The notes under the pieces are model-generated. The model searched no databases, was not told the DNA's origin, and saw only the letters and a list, made by a program, of their open reading frames with translations. 13,090 nucleotides of DNA from Parvularculaceae bacterium UBA4496 (lineage in GTDB: Bacteria > Pseudomonadota > Alphaproteobacteria > Caulobacterales > Parvularculaceae), in contig DGNI01000037.1 in the NCBI GenBank assembly GCA_002388885.1, forward strand, positions 1 through 13,090, read 5' to 3'. The translations under genes were made by a program, and so were the position numbers. Each line of letters starts with the position of its first letter. The first letter of the stretch is position 1. Positions 1-6,964 of this stretch are shown piece by piece.

Positions 1-1
1 C

Positions 2-340
2 GAAGCGCAAGGCATCTCAACGACCGTCGCCGACGCACGCTTTGCGAAACCGCTCGATCACGACCTCATCATGCGTCTGGTGCGCGAGCATGAAGCGGTT
101 ATCACCATTGAAGAAGGCTCGCGCGGCGGGTTTGGCGCATTCGTGCTTCATTTCCTTGCGGAGAGCGGTCTGCTCGATACGGGCGTCAAGATCCGCACCA
201 TGCATCTGCCCGACGTGTTCCAGGATCAGGATTCACCGGCGAAGATGTATGATGTGGCGAAACTCAACGCCCAGCACATTGTCGAGCGCGCACGCGAAGC
301 GCTTGGTATGGGCGCCAATGTGGTGAACCTGCACGGTTAA
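2..340 (+). CDS. dxs: 1-deoxy-D-xylulose-5-phosphate synthase, C-terminal part
   Basis: The C-terminal 112 residues of Dxs, cut by the left window edge. The full enzyme condenses pyruvate and glyceraldehyde 3-phosphate with thiamine diphosphate in the cytoplasm, the first step of the MEP isoprenoid pathway, and also feeds thiamine and pyridoxal synthesis. What is visible is the transketolase C-terminal domain: the segment [16 protein letters not shown] close to the left edge, then [20 protein letters not shown], then PDVFQDQ further on, all typical of Dxs. The reading frame is open from base 2 to a TAA stop. The next gene begins 2 bases after the stop, so co-transcription is likely. Family identity is secure; nothing can be said about the missing N-terminal domains. 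Confidence 0.96.
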   Translation, partial: EAQGISTTVADARFAKPLDHDLIMRLVREHEAVITIEEGSRGGFGAFVLHFLAESGLLDTGVKIRTMHLPDVFQDQDSPAKMYDVAKLNAQHIVERAREALGMGANVVNLHG

Positions 341-342
341 TA

Positions 343-1074
343 ATGGAAGCGCTGCGTGACTTCGGTTCTGGTGTGCATGTAACGACGCACGCAAATCTTC
401 CGGAAGATCCTCTGCATCGTCATCGGGAAGCGTATGCCGCGTTTATAACGAGCGGCGCCTATCTTGAACTGAGCGCTGACGGCGCAGTTGCCGTCGAGGC
501 GGGCGATATTGTCATCCATCCGCCGTTTCACAGACATCGAAATTTTTTTACAGCTCCCGATACGGTGGTGCTGAATATTGATTTGCCGTTTTTCGCTGCT
601 CTAAAGACGGGCTACAGGATTTTGAAAGGCGCGGGCTGTTCAGCGCTTCAAAGGCTCGCCGCGCACGATCCGCTTACCGCTGTAAAGCTCATATTGAACC
701 GCAGTGAAGGCGACAGTGATGTCTCAAGCGGTATTGGCGGTTGCGCTGACGCCGCAGCAAAACTGCTACAGCGCCAAACCCAAGTCTCCATAGCGGATAT
801 TTGCCGGTCCTTGGATATCTCTCATGGGCATCTGACGCGAACCTTCAAGAACAATTTTGGCACGCCGCCTTCGGAATTCCGCAGCGAGGTCAGATTTCGC
901 AAAGCGCTGGGCGCTGTGTTGTCGCCAGCGTCGCTTTCCGATGCTGCACATATGTCCGGCTACGCAGACCAAGCGCATATGACGCGCGATTTTCGCCGTC
1001 GCGCGGGCGTCTCCCCCGGCGCGCTGCGCCAGGAAATCAAATTCGTTCAAGCCCCGCCGCCAAGATTGAATTAG
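343..1074 (+). CDS. AraC-family transcriptional regulator with cupin-like N-terminus
   Basis: A 243-residue probable DNA-binding regulator. Residues about 10-90 resemble a cupin sensing domain: an early pair of histidines (H25, H27) and a later HPPFHRHRNFF stretch (H63, H65), the usual layout in AraC-type cupins. Residues about 135-232 form the double helix-turn-helix of AraC proteins: first helix pair around VSIADICRSLDISHGHLTRTF (148-168) and a second around SLSDAAHMSGYADQAHMTRD (197-216), followed by the typical FRRRAGVSPGALR. The ATG lies 2 bases after the dxs stop with no clear ribosome binding site, suggesting coupling to dxs. The likely target is the downstream lipoprotein gene or itself, which is inference. 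Its effector is unknown. Confidence 0.9.
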   Translation: MEALRDFGSGVHVTTHANLPEDPLHRHREAYAAFITSGAYLELSADGAVAVEAGDIVIHPPFHRHRNFFTAPDTVVLNIDLPFFAALKTGYRILKGAGCSALQRLAAHDPLTAVKLILNRSEGDSDVSSGIGGCADAAAKLLQRQTQVSIADICRSLDISHGHLTRTFKNNFGTPPSEFRSEVRFRKALGAVLSPASLSDAAHMSGYADQAHMTRDFRRRAGVSPGALRQEIKFVQAPPPRLN

Positions 1075-1107
1075 CTTCATCGGCGGAAGCTTCAAGCGGT
1101 AGATCCA

Positions 1108-2235
1108 ATGCAAAAATTTGCGTTTCTAATTCTTTTGTTTGCGTCAGCATGCGCGCATCCGTCACAAAGCTCGCATCTGGCGCAGCATGATACCCAATGG
1201 GACGTCAAAACGGCTCCGGGACTTGATGCTGTCCTTCTGATCGGCGCGCTTTCCGGCGACAAGCTGCAGGGTGGCGAATACCCGGATGAAATAGCGCGCT
1301 ACAGAGCCAAGCTGAGTGACAATGCCCTGGCCGCGCTTGAGCGGATCGGCACGGCGTTTTCGGAACCCGGCCAGGGCCTTGCCGGACCGAGCTTTGCGTT
1401 TCCGCTCGCGGCAGCGCCCGACCTTTCCGTTGACGGTGTCTACTCAGTGCTCTCCGATCCGAAACCGTTTTATCAAAACCTTGAAAGAGAGCTTAGCGAC
1501 GAGCGTCTCTCCCTCCTCGATGATTTGCGGATCGTGTACGGTGAATTGCGTGAGGCAGGATTCCGATCGGACTGGAACGCCGAGATCGCGCCGATTGCAA
1601 ACGAGCGCGCGGCGATATTTCAATCGTATCTGTCGAATTTCGACATTATTCCGGTGCAGGAGCGTTACCTTGGACGGGAGCTGGAAAACAAGATTGAGGT
1701 GCTCCTTTTACACTACAACCGGCCTTACGGCATTCGCGTTCACGGGCAGCGTTTTGCAACTTTTCATGGCTGGGATGAAGCCGATACTTTGCGTATCGCC
1801 GTGCACGAGATGTTTCATCCGCCCTTTGACCGGAACAACCCCGATCTCAGGCGCGCCGGCGCGCGTATCGCGATTGATCCGTTGATCAACAACATCATTG
1901 AAACGGCGGACCCGTCATGGGGTTATTCCAGTCTCGGCTCGATAGTTGATGAGGATTCGACACAAGCTCTGGATATGGTTGTCAGCCTGAAGCTTGGGCT
2001 TGACCGCGACCCGGGCGAATACTGGCGCGGCCAGGATGATGGCATGCACCTGCTTGCGGCGGCCATGTATGATGCGATGGTTGAAACAGGCTTTGCGGAA
2101 ACAGGCGGCGTTTACGAGGAATGGCTGATGGAAGCGCTGAGCGGCGACACGCTTTCACCGGAAGCGGTCGAACGGCGCGCACGTAAGATTGTCGGCGACG
2201 CAGCCGTCGAGAAATGGATTCCCGAAAGCCGCTAG
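1108..2235 (+). CDS. Putative lipoprotein with HExxH zinc-metallopeptidase motif
   Basis: A 375-residue protein that I do not recognise as a named family. It begins with a lysine and a hydrophobic stretch ending ASAC (Cys15), a plausible lipoprotein signal with acylated Cys15. In the middle lies VHEMFHPPFD, giving an HExxH motif at residues 233-237, the zinc-binding signature of zincin peptidases. An acidic DED at 281-283 (Glu282), about 45 residues later, or the earlier IIETAD glutamate, could supply the third ligand as in gluzincins. Pro follows the second His, which is unusual. The C-terminal third is helical with many acidic residues. The gene starts 33 bases after the AraC regulator, with no strong Shine-Dalgarno. 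The protein is likely membrane-anchored and periplasmic; peptidase activity is inferred from the motif only. Confidence 0.8.
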   Translation: MQKFAFLILLFASACAHPSQSSHLAQHDTQWDVKTAPGLDAVLLIGALSGDKLQGGEYPDEIARYRAKLSDNALAALERIGTAFSEPGQGLAGPSFAFPLAAAPDLSVDGVYSVLSDPKPFYQNLERELSDERLSLLDDLRIVYGELREAGFRSDWNAEIAPIANERAAIFQSYLSNFDIIPVQERYLGRELENKIEVLLLHYNRPYGIRVHGQRFATFHGWDEADTLRIAVHEMFHPPFDRNNPDLRRAGARIAIDPLINNIIETADPSWGYSSLGSIVDEDSTQALDMVVSLKLGLDRDPGEYWRGQDDGMHLLAAAMYDAMVETGFAETGGVYEEWLMEALSGDTLSPEAVERRARKIVGDAAVEKWIPESR

Positions 2236-2245
2236 TGATATCGGC

Positions 2246-2383
2246 TTAATGCAGCGCCAGCGCGCCAATTATCAGGAATCCTATTGCGCCAATCACTAAT
2301 GTAATCGCAAGCGCGACGGCGGCGACCTTGTCCGGTTCGCCCGTCCAGTCATGCGTGTCATGTTGGCGTGAATCGTTCGTCAT
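2246..2383 (-). CDS. Small single-pass membrane protein (45 aa), unknown
   Basis: A short gene on the minus strand in the gap between the lipoprotein and the isoprenylcysteine methyltransferase-like gene. It encodes 45 residues: a polar, histidine/aspartate-rich N-terminus (MTNDSRQHDTHDWTGEPDK) followed by one long hydrophobic helix (about residues 20-44, rich in Ala, Ile, Gly) that runs to the C-terminus. A good ribosome binding site, GGAGGC, lies at 2388-2393, four bases upstream of the ATG. The layout resembles small subunits or regulators of membrane complexes, such as the short subunit IV of aa3 oxidases, but I see no specific match. It converges on the lipoprotein gene and diverges from the methyltransferase gene. 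It is called from coding logic, the ribosome site and the clean transmembrane pattern. Confidence 0.6.
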   Translation of the reverse strand: MTNDSRQHDTHDWTGEPDKVAAVALAITLVIGAIGFLIIGALALH

Positions 2384-2492
2384 ATACGCCTCCAGCAGGC
2401 CTCATCCCTCACTGGCGCCGCGCATCAACACATGTAAGAATGACGTGACCGGCTTCAACCGGAGGCCGCAAAGAGATGATGCGGAGAAATCC

Positions 2493-2963
2493 ATGCCTGA
2501 AAATATGCCGCGGCCGTCGCCCTGGGTGCTGATTCCGCCGCCGGTATGGGCGCTGTTTTTCGTACTTTCGGCGTGGTGGATCGGCGCCTTGCTGAACTTG
2601 CCGCCGGCCGCGCGAATTCCGCTCGCCGGCTGGCCGATTTTCGCCCTCGGTTTTGCGATTTCCGCTTCGGGCCGGTTCGCTTTTTCGAAGGCCGGAACCG
2701 AAGTCATGCCAGCCTCGCAGAAGAACTCTGTATTGGTGACGAGCGGCCCGTTTCGATACACCCGTAACCCGATGTATCTTGGAATTCTTGTGGCAATCAC
2801 CGGTATTGCCTTTATCGTGGGCACCCTCGCGTCGTTTTGCGCGGTTGTTGTTTTCTTTCTCTTTGTGAATTTCGTCAGCATTCCATATGAGGAGGAGAAA
2901 ATGGAACGCCAGTTCGGCGACGACTATCGCGCCTACAAGGCGAAAGTCCGCCGCTGGATCTAA
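2493..2963 (+). CDS. Isoprenylcysteine methyltransferase-like membrane methyltransferase
   Basis: A 156-residue integral membrane protein of the ICMT/PEMT-type methyltransferase superfamily. Hydrophobic segments lie near residues 17-34, 45-60, 94-112 and 114-130. The conserved C-terminal SAM-binding part is present: TSGPFRYTRNPMYLG (83-97) and EEEKMERQFGDDYRAYKAKV (133-152), the hallmark RNPxY and EExxLxxxFGxxYxxY patterns. The frame is open upstream to a TTG at 2328, but the ATG at 2493 is chosen because GGAG lies at 2483-2486 and the protein then starts as family members do. Substrates in this family range from prenylated cysteine to phospholipids and small thiols, so the target here is unknown. 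tlyA follows 14 bases after the stop, probably in one transcript. Confidence 0.88.
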   Translation: MPENMPRPSPWVLIPPPVWALFFVLSAWWIGALLNLPPAARIPLAGWPIFALGFAISASGRFAFSKAGTEVMPASQKNSVLVTSGPFRYTRNPMYLGILVAITGIAFIVGTLASFCAVVVFFLFVNFVSIPYEEEKMERQFGDDYRAYKAKVRRWI

Positions 2964-2977
2964 GTATCGCGGCTTCC

Positions 2978-3703
2978 ATGCGCCTTGATCAATATCTTGT
3001 TCAAAAAGGGCTGACGCCGAGCCGCGCCCGGGCGCAGGAAACCATCGCCGCCGGGCTCGTGCTGGTGAATGGCGTGGTTGCGGCAAAACCGGCGCAGAAA
3101 ATCGGTGAATACGATAAAGTCACCGTTGCAGGCTATGTACATGATTTTGTCTCGCGGGGCGGGATGAAGCTCGAAGCCGCACTTGAGAAATTCGAAATTG
3201 ATCCGGCTGGAAAAGTTTGTCTTGATCTCGGCGCGTCCACGGGCGGTTTTACGGACGCGCTGTTGAGAAGAAGGGCAGCGAAAGTCTACGCGGTCGATGT
3301 AGGGACTGGGCAGCTCCATGAAAAAATTGCGGGCGACGAACGCGTCGTAAACCTCGAAAAAACCCACGCGAAAGACCTGAACAAGTCGCTTATTCCCGAG
3401 CCTGTCGAAGTCATCGTCTGCGACGTCAGTTTCATCAGCCTGAAAAAAGTCTTGCCTTTTGCATTCGCGCTAGCCGCACCCGGTGCGCGACTGGTTGCGC
3501 TCATCAAGCCGCAATTCGAGGTCGGGCGAGACGGCATTGGCAAGGGCGGACTGGTGAAGGAAGAGCTTGCTAAACCCGCGGCGGATGACATCGCGGAATG
3601 GATCAGGGGCAAAGGCTGGGCCGTAATCGGCGTAATGGAAAGCCCCATCAAGGGCGGGGACGGAAACCGCGAGTTTCTGATCGGCGCCGTTCATAAATCC
3701 TGA
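2978..3703 (+). CDS. tlyA: TlyA family rRNA (cytidine-2'-O)-methyltransferase
   Basis: A 241-residue TlyA-type enzyme, historically annotated as hemolysin A. Residues 1-60 form an S4 RNA-binding domain (MRLDQYLVQKGLTPSRARAQ). Residues 60-240 form an FtsJ/RrmJ-like methyltransferase with the SAM motif CLDLGASTGGFTD (81-93), VYAVDVGTGQL, VCDVSFIS and ALIKPQFEVGR. Lys64, Asp149, Lys177 and Glu232 match the K-D-K-E catalytic tetrad of 2'-O-methyltransferases. Known members methylate ribose of cytidines in 16S and/or 23S rRNA, which affects capreomycin sensitivity. Length is usual for the family. The start has no strong ribosome site and probably depends on the gene 14 bases upstream. In many alphaproteobacteria tlyA lies next to dxs; here about 2.6 kb separates them. 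Confidence 0.95.
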   Translation: MRLDQYLVQKGLTPSRARAQETIAAGLVLVNGVVAAKPAQKIGEYDKVTVAGYVHDFVSRGGMKLEAALEKFEIDPAGKVCLDLGASTGGFTDALLRRRAAKVYAVDVGTGQLHEKIAGDERVVNLEKTHAKDLNKSLIPEPVEVIVCDVSFISLKKVLPFAFALAAPGARLVALIKPQFEVGRDGIGKGGLVKEELAKPAADDIAEWIRGKGWAVIGVMESPIKGGDGNREFLIGAVHKS

Positions 3704-3731
3704 AGGCTTGCCCTCTGCCGCAGTTACGCCG

Positions 3732-3761
3732 TTGAACCGTTCGGGTATGCTGCCATATCAA
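3732..3761 (+). promoter_or_regulatory. Candidate promoter for the class I methyltransferase gene
   Basis: TTGAAC (3732-3737) and TATCAA (3756-3761) are separated by 18 bases, each matching four of six bases of the sigma-70 consensus. Transcription would start near 3768, leaving a short leader before the ATG at 3791. This fits the choice of that ATG over the one at 3761, which would lie within the -10 element. By eye only. Confidence 0.3.
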
Positions 3762-3790
3762 TGGTAGGCAGTTTCATGAAAGGATCGGTC

Positions 3791-4867
3791 ATGGCGGCTT
3801 TAAGCACTGTGATCGCCAACGGCGCCAAACGCGCAGCCTATGGCGCGGCGCAGGCGGCTCGGGTTCTCTGGTACACAGGCCATTACGCATATGGCAGGCG
3901 CAAGATGGGTCCGCTCACCGAGCCGGGCGCCGCGCCTTACGCGGAAGAATTTGGCTCGCTTGACCGGCAGCGGCTAAAGGATTCGTTCCGCGAGCTTTTC
4001 CGGCGCGACTGGAAAAACATCGAGGCGGGCCTTTACAAGCTACCCGTTGACCTGCGTCAGCCGCCGTCATTTGCCAAACTCTGGAAACAGAGCCGTGATT
4101 ATCTTCGTGATGCTGACAAGGTTGCGCGCCGGAAAGCATCGCGCGGTCATTCCGAAGTTTATTCCATGGCGGATAAGGAAAAGTTCCCGCGCTACTATCT
4201 GCAGAACTTTCACTATCAGACCGATGGTTGGCTGTCGGACAGTTCCGCCGACCGCTACGACATGCAGGTGGAAACGCTGTTCACCGGCGCCGCCGGGCCG
4301 ATGCGGCGTCAAGCGCTGCCGTTCATCCGAAAAGCGCTTGAAGGAAAAGACGCGGGCGCGGCGACATTGCTTGATATGGGTTGCGGTACGGGCAGGTTTC
4401 TTGGAGAGGTCAAGGATAACTGGCCGCAGCTCGACGTGACGGCGCTTGATCTGTCGCCTGCCTATCTCGGCAAGGCGAGAGCCGCTCTTGGGCGATGGAA
4501 AAACATCACCTACCTTCAGGCGAACGCGGAAGAAACCGGCCTGCCGGATGGCTCGTTTGATGTCATTACCGCCGTTTATCTGTTTCACGAACTGCCGCCG
4601 GAAGTCAGGGAGCGCGTGGCGAGCGAAATCGCGCGGCTGTTGAAACCGGGCGGCACGCTCGTTCAGGCCGACACGATCCAGTATGGCGATGAGCCGGGTT
4701 TTGACATTCTGCTCGAAAACTTTCCGCGCGGATTTCACGAACCCTATTACGACAGCTACTGCCGTGAGGATTTGGATGCGTTATTTGCGGACGAAGGTCT
4801 CGCCAAGGCGGATCAGACCGTCGCGTTTCTGAGCAAAGTATCGATCTTTGTAAAACAACAGAGATGA
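3791..4867 (+). CDS. Class I SAM-dependent methyltransferase
   Basis: A soluble 358-residue methyltransferase. The N-terminal 130 residues have no domain I recognise. Next comes FPRYYLQNFHYQTDGWLSD (132-150), a conserved lead-in also seen in cyanobacterial and proteobacterial methyltransferases of this type. The Rossmann-like SAM domain follows: LLDMGCGTGRFL (193-204, glycine-rich motif I), an acidic residue ending TALD (217-220), NAEETGLPDGSFDVI (motif around 245-259), VYLFHEL and LLKPGGTL (283-290). The frame continues upstream to ATGs at 3761 and 3776, but 3791 is preferred because AAAGGA sits six bases before it. The substrate is unknown; small molecules or quinone-like compounds are possible. 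It lies downstream of tlyA, probably with its own promoter. Confidence 0.88.
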   Translation: MAALSTVIANGAKRAAYGAAQAARVLWYTGHYAYGRRKMGPLTEPGAAPYAEEFGSLDRQRLKDSFRELFRRDWKNIEAGLYKLPVDLRQPPSFAKLWKQSRDYLRDADKVARRKASRGHSEVYSMADKEKFPRYYLQNFHYQTDGWLSDSSADRYDMQVETLFTGAAGPMRRQALPFIRKALEGKDAGAATLLDMGCGTGRFLGEVKDNWPQLDVTALDLSPAYLGKARAALGRWKNITYLQANAEETGLPDGSFDVITAVYLFHELPPEVRERVASEIARLLKPGGTLVQADTIQYGDEPGFDILLENFPRGFHEPYYDSYCREDLDALFADEGLAKADQTVAFLSKVSIFVKQQR

Positions 4868-4875
4868 CCAGGGTG

Positions 4876-4904
4876 TTGACAGCGCTTGATTCGATATGTT
4901 GCAA
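4876..4904 (+). promoter_or_regulatory. Candidate -35 element (TTGACA) after the methyltransferase gene
   Basis: A perfect consensus TTGACA lies at 4876-4881, eight bases after the methyltransferase stop. At 17 bases spacing the -10 position (4899-4904) reads TTGCAA, a weak match; TATGTT at 4895 would be too close. It could help drive the mddA-like gene at 5014. A second, better spaced candidate is at 4939. Confidence 0.25.
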
Positions 4905-4938
4905 CTGCGCTTTGCTGCGGGCGCGAGCATATTTTCCG

Positions 4939-4967
4939 TTGACGTCCTAAATTGCTGGGCGTACAGA
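4939..4967 (+). promoter_or_regulatory. Candidate promoter for the mddA-like gene
   Basis: TTGACG (4939-4944) and TACAGA (4962-4967) are separated by 17 bases. Transcription would start near 4974 and leave a leader of about 40 bases before the ATG at 5014. The 146-base gap between the two methyltransferase genes shows no other structure I would call, and no recognisable SAM riboswitch. Confidence 0.35.
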
Positions 4968-5013
4968 GCGCCATTCGCAGTCTACGCGTTTCGTCTGGCA
5001 AGGGAGAGACGCC

Positions 5014-5760
5014 ATGGGGCTTATTGCGCTCATCTACAGTGTTATCGTTTACCTCGTTTTTTTTGCGACGTTTCTTTACCTGATCGCTTTTGTGGGCGGC
5101 GACATGACCGCCTGGGCGGGATTGCCGAAGACGGTCGATCAAGGGCCGTCGCAATTCGCCGGCGCGCCGGCGGCGCTTGTGAATATCGGGTTGCTGCTTT
5201 TGTTCGGCGTGCAGCACTCGGTTATGGCGCGGCAGTCGTTCAAAAAAGCCTGGACGAAAATCGTCCCGCCCTCCATGGAGCGCAGCACCTACGTTCTGGC
5301 GACCGTCGTTGTGCTCTGGGTGATGTTCTGGGGCTGGCAGCCGATGCCGGGCGTTGTCTGGTCCGTTGACTCATCGCTCTGGGTCGGTGTGTTGACGGCG
5401 CTTTTTTTCCTTGGTTTCGGCATCGTTCTTTTGTCGACGTTCCTGATCAATCATTTTGAACTGTTCGGCCTGATGCAGGGCTGGTTTAAATTCAAGGCGA
5501 AGGAAGCGGCGGCGCCGAAATTCGTCACGCCAATGCTGTACAAATTCGTGCGGCATCCGCTTTATCTCGGATTTCTGATCGCGTTCTGGGCGACATCGCA
5601 CATGACCGCCGGGCATTTGCTGTTTGCCGCGATCTGGACGGCGTATATTTTCATCGCCATCGGTTACGAAGAACGAGACATGATCGCGCTTTTCGGCGAT
5701 CAGTATCGCGACTACATGATGAAGATCCCGTCGATCCTGCCGTTTGGCGGGCGGAAATAG
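5014..5760 (+). CDS. mddA: MddA/NnrU-like membrane methyltransferase (putative methanethiol S-methyltransferase)
   Basis: A 248-residue polytopic membrane protein whose pattern matches the NnrU/MddA branch of the isoprenylcysteine methyltransferase superfamily. Hydrophobic segments lie near residues 5-27, 52-68, 92-108, 122-144, 180-195 and 200-217. Family signatures are LFGVQHSVMAR (63-73), PPSMERSTYV (85-94), LINHFELFGL (144-153), YKFVRHPLYLGF (176-187) and EERDMIALFGDQYRDY (219-234), the last two being the SAM-binding region. Known MddA enzymes methylate methanethiol to dimethyl sulfide with SAM. AGGGAGAG at 5001-5008 is a strong ribosome site for this ATG. The stop lies one base from the convergent aroC stop. 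Membership in the family is strong; the exact substrate is inferred, and the symbol is tentative. Confidence 0.82.
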   Translation: MGLIALIYSVIVYLVFFATFLYLIAFVGGDMTAWAGLPKTVDQGPSQFAGAPAALVNIGLLLLFGVQHSVMARQSFKKAWTKIVPPSMERSTYVLATVVVLWVMFWGWQPMPGVVWSVDSSLWVGVLTALFFLGFGIVLLSTFLINHFELFGLMQGWFKFKAKEAAAPKFVTPMLYKFVRHPLYLGFLIAFWATSHMTAGHLLFAAIWTAYIFIAIGYEERDMIALFGDQYRDYMMKIPSILPFGGRK

Positions 5761-5761
5761 C

Positions 5762-6862
5762 TCACCCGCACTGGGCGCGGTGCAAAAGCGCATGATCCGC
5801 AAGGACCAGCGCCATCATCGCCGCGCCGACGGGCACACCGCGGATGCCGACGCAGGGGTCGTGGCGTCCCTTGGTCTGTATCTCGGTTTCCCCGCCTGAC
5901 GCCGTGATGGTTTTGCGGGGACTTAGGATCGACGAAGTCGGCTTCACCGCAAACCGCGCGACGATGTCCTGACCCGTTGATATGCCCCCGAGAATACCGC
6001 CAGCCTTGTTCGAAAGAAAATGCGGTTTTCCATTCCGCATACGGATTTCATCGGCATTTTCTTCGCCGGAAAGCGCCGCCGCTTCCATCCCGGCGCCGAT
6101 TTCGACGGCCTTTGCAGCATTGATCGACATCATGGCGTTCGCGAGATCCGCATCGAGCTTGCCGTAGACCGGCGCGCCGAGACCGGCCGGGACGCCTGAA
6201 GCGACAACTTCGATGACGGCGCCCATGGACGAGCCCGCCTTGCGCGCTTCGTCGAGTTTTTCTTCCCAGAGTTTTGCAGCCTCGGCGTCCGGGCACCAGA
6301 ACGGATTTTTCTCAACTTCCGTCCAGTCGAAACGCTCACGGTCGATTTTGTAAGGTCCCATCTGCACTAGGCACGCGCGAATCCACACCGGATCGTCCAG
6401 CACGGCGGCGAGGGCTTTTTCTGCAACGGCGCCGGCCGCGACGCGCGCCGCGGTTTCGCGCGCGGAGGAACGCCCGCCGCCGCGATAATCGCGGAACCCG
6501 TATTTAGCGTCATAGGTGAAATCGGCGTGACCGGGGCGGTATTTGTCGCGAATGTCGGCGTAATCCTTAGAGCGCTGATCGACATTCTCGATCATCAGGC
6601 TGATGGGTGTTCCCGTGGTGCGCGGCCCATCGGTGCGGTCATCCTCAAAAACGCCGGATAGAATCTTCACCGAATCCGGCTCTTTCCGCTGGGTGACGAA
6701 TTTCGAGCCTCCCGGTTTGCGCCTGTTGAGGGCGGTCTGGATGTCCTCCGCGCGCAGTAAAATGCCCGGCGGGCAGCCGTCAATCACCACGCCCAGCGCG
6801 GGCCCGTGGCTCTCGCCCCAGGTGGTTATTCGAAAGACTCTGCCAAAGCTGTTCAAAGACAT
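5762..6862 (-). CDS. aroC: Chorismate synthase
   Basis: A 366-residue chorismate synthase, which converts 5-enolpyruvylshikimate 3-phosphate to chorismate with reduced FMN, the last common step of aromatic amino acid synthesis. Signatures are all present: [12 protein letters not shown] (13-24), NRRKPG (46-51), [12 protein letters not shown] (82-93), [16 protein letters not shown] (107-122), [18 protein letters not shown] (127-144), [14 protein letters not shown] near the end and GRHDPC (332-337). Length is usual. The ATG at 6862 has no strong ribosome site; an AT-rich TATAGA lies close upstream, which could mean a very short leader. It diverges from pdxH and converges on the mddA-like gene with one base between the stops. 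Confidence 0.97.
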   Translation of the reverse strand: MSLNSFGRVFRITTWGESHGPALGVVIDGCPPGILLRAEDIQTALNRRKPGGSKFVTQRKEPDSVKILSGVFEDDRTDGPRTTGTPISLMIENVDQRSKDYADIRDKYRPGHADFTYDAKYGFRDYRGGGRSSARETAARVAAGAVAEKALAAVLDDPVWIRACLVQMGPYKIDRERFDWTEVEKNPFWCPDAEAAKLWEEKLDEARKAGSSMGAVIEVVASGVPAGLGAPVYGKLDADLANAMMSINAAKAVEIGAGMEAAALSGEENADEIRMRNGKPHFLSNKAGGILGGISTGQDIVARFAVKPTSSILSPRKTITASGGETEIQTKGRHDPCVGIRGVPVGAAMMALVLADHALLHRAQCG

Positions 6863-6964
6863 GGCTGTTTTCTATATCAGCAAGGTTTCGGCGGCGAGCC
6901 TTTAGCATGGCCCGAAACGCCGCAGGAAGGGTTAACGGCCAGTTCAGGCTGACAGAGGATCGAT

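Noticed and set aside
2328-2492. N-terminal extension of the ICMT-like gene from a TTG at 2328
   Set aside because: It would overlap the 45-aa minus-strand gene, lacks a ribosome site and does not look like family N-termini; ATG 2493 has GGAG at the right distance.
3761-3790. Earlier ATGs (3761, 3776) for the class I methyltransferase
   Set aside because: No ribosome site before them, and the first overlaps a candidate -10 element; ATG 3791 has AAAGGA six bases upstream.
4868-5013. SAM riboswitch upstream of the mddA-like methyltransferase
   Set aside because: No conserved SAM-I/II-type pairing pattern could be found by eye; only promoter-like hexamers are visible.
6863-6890. aroC promoter using TATAGA just upstream of its ATG
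   Set aside because: No -35 match at suitable spacing, and the leader would be almost absent; kept only as a remark.
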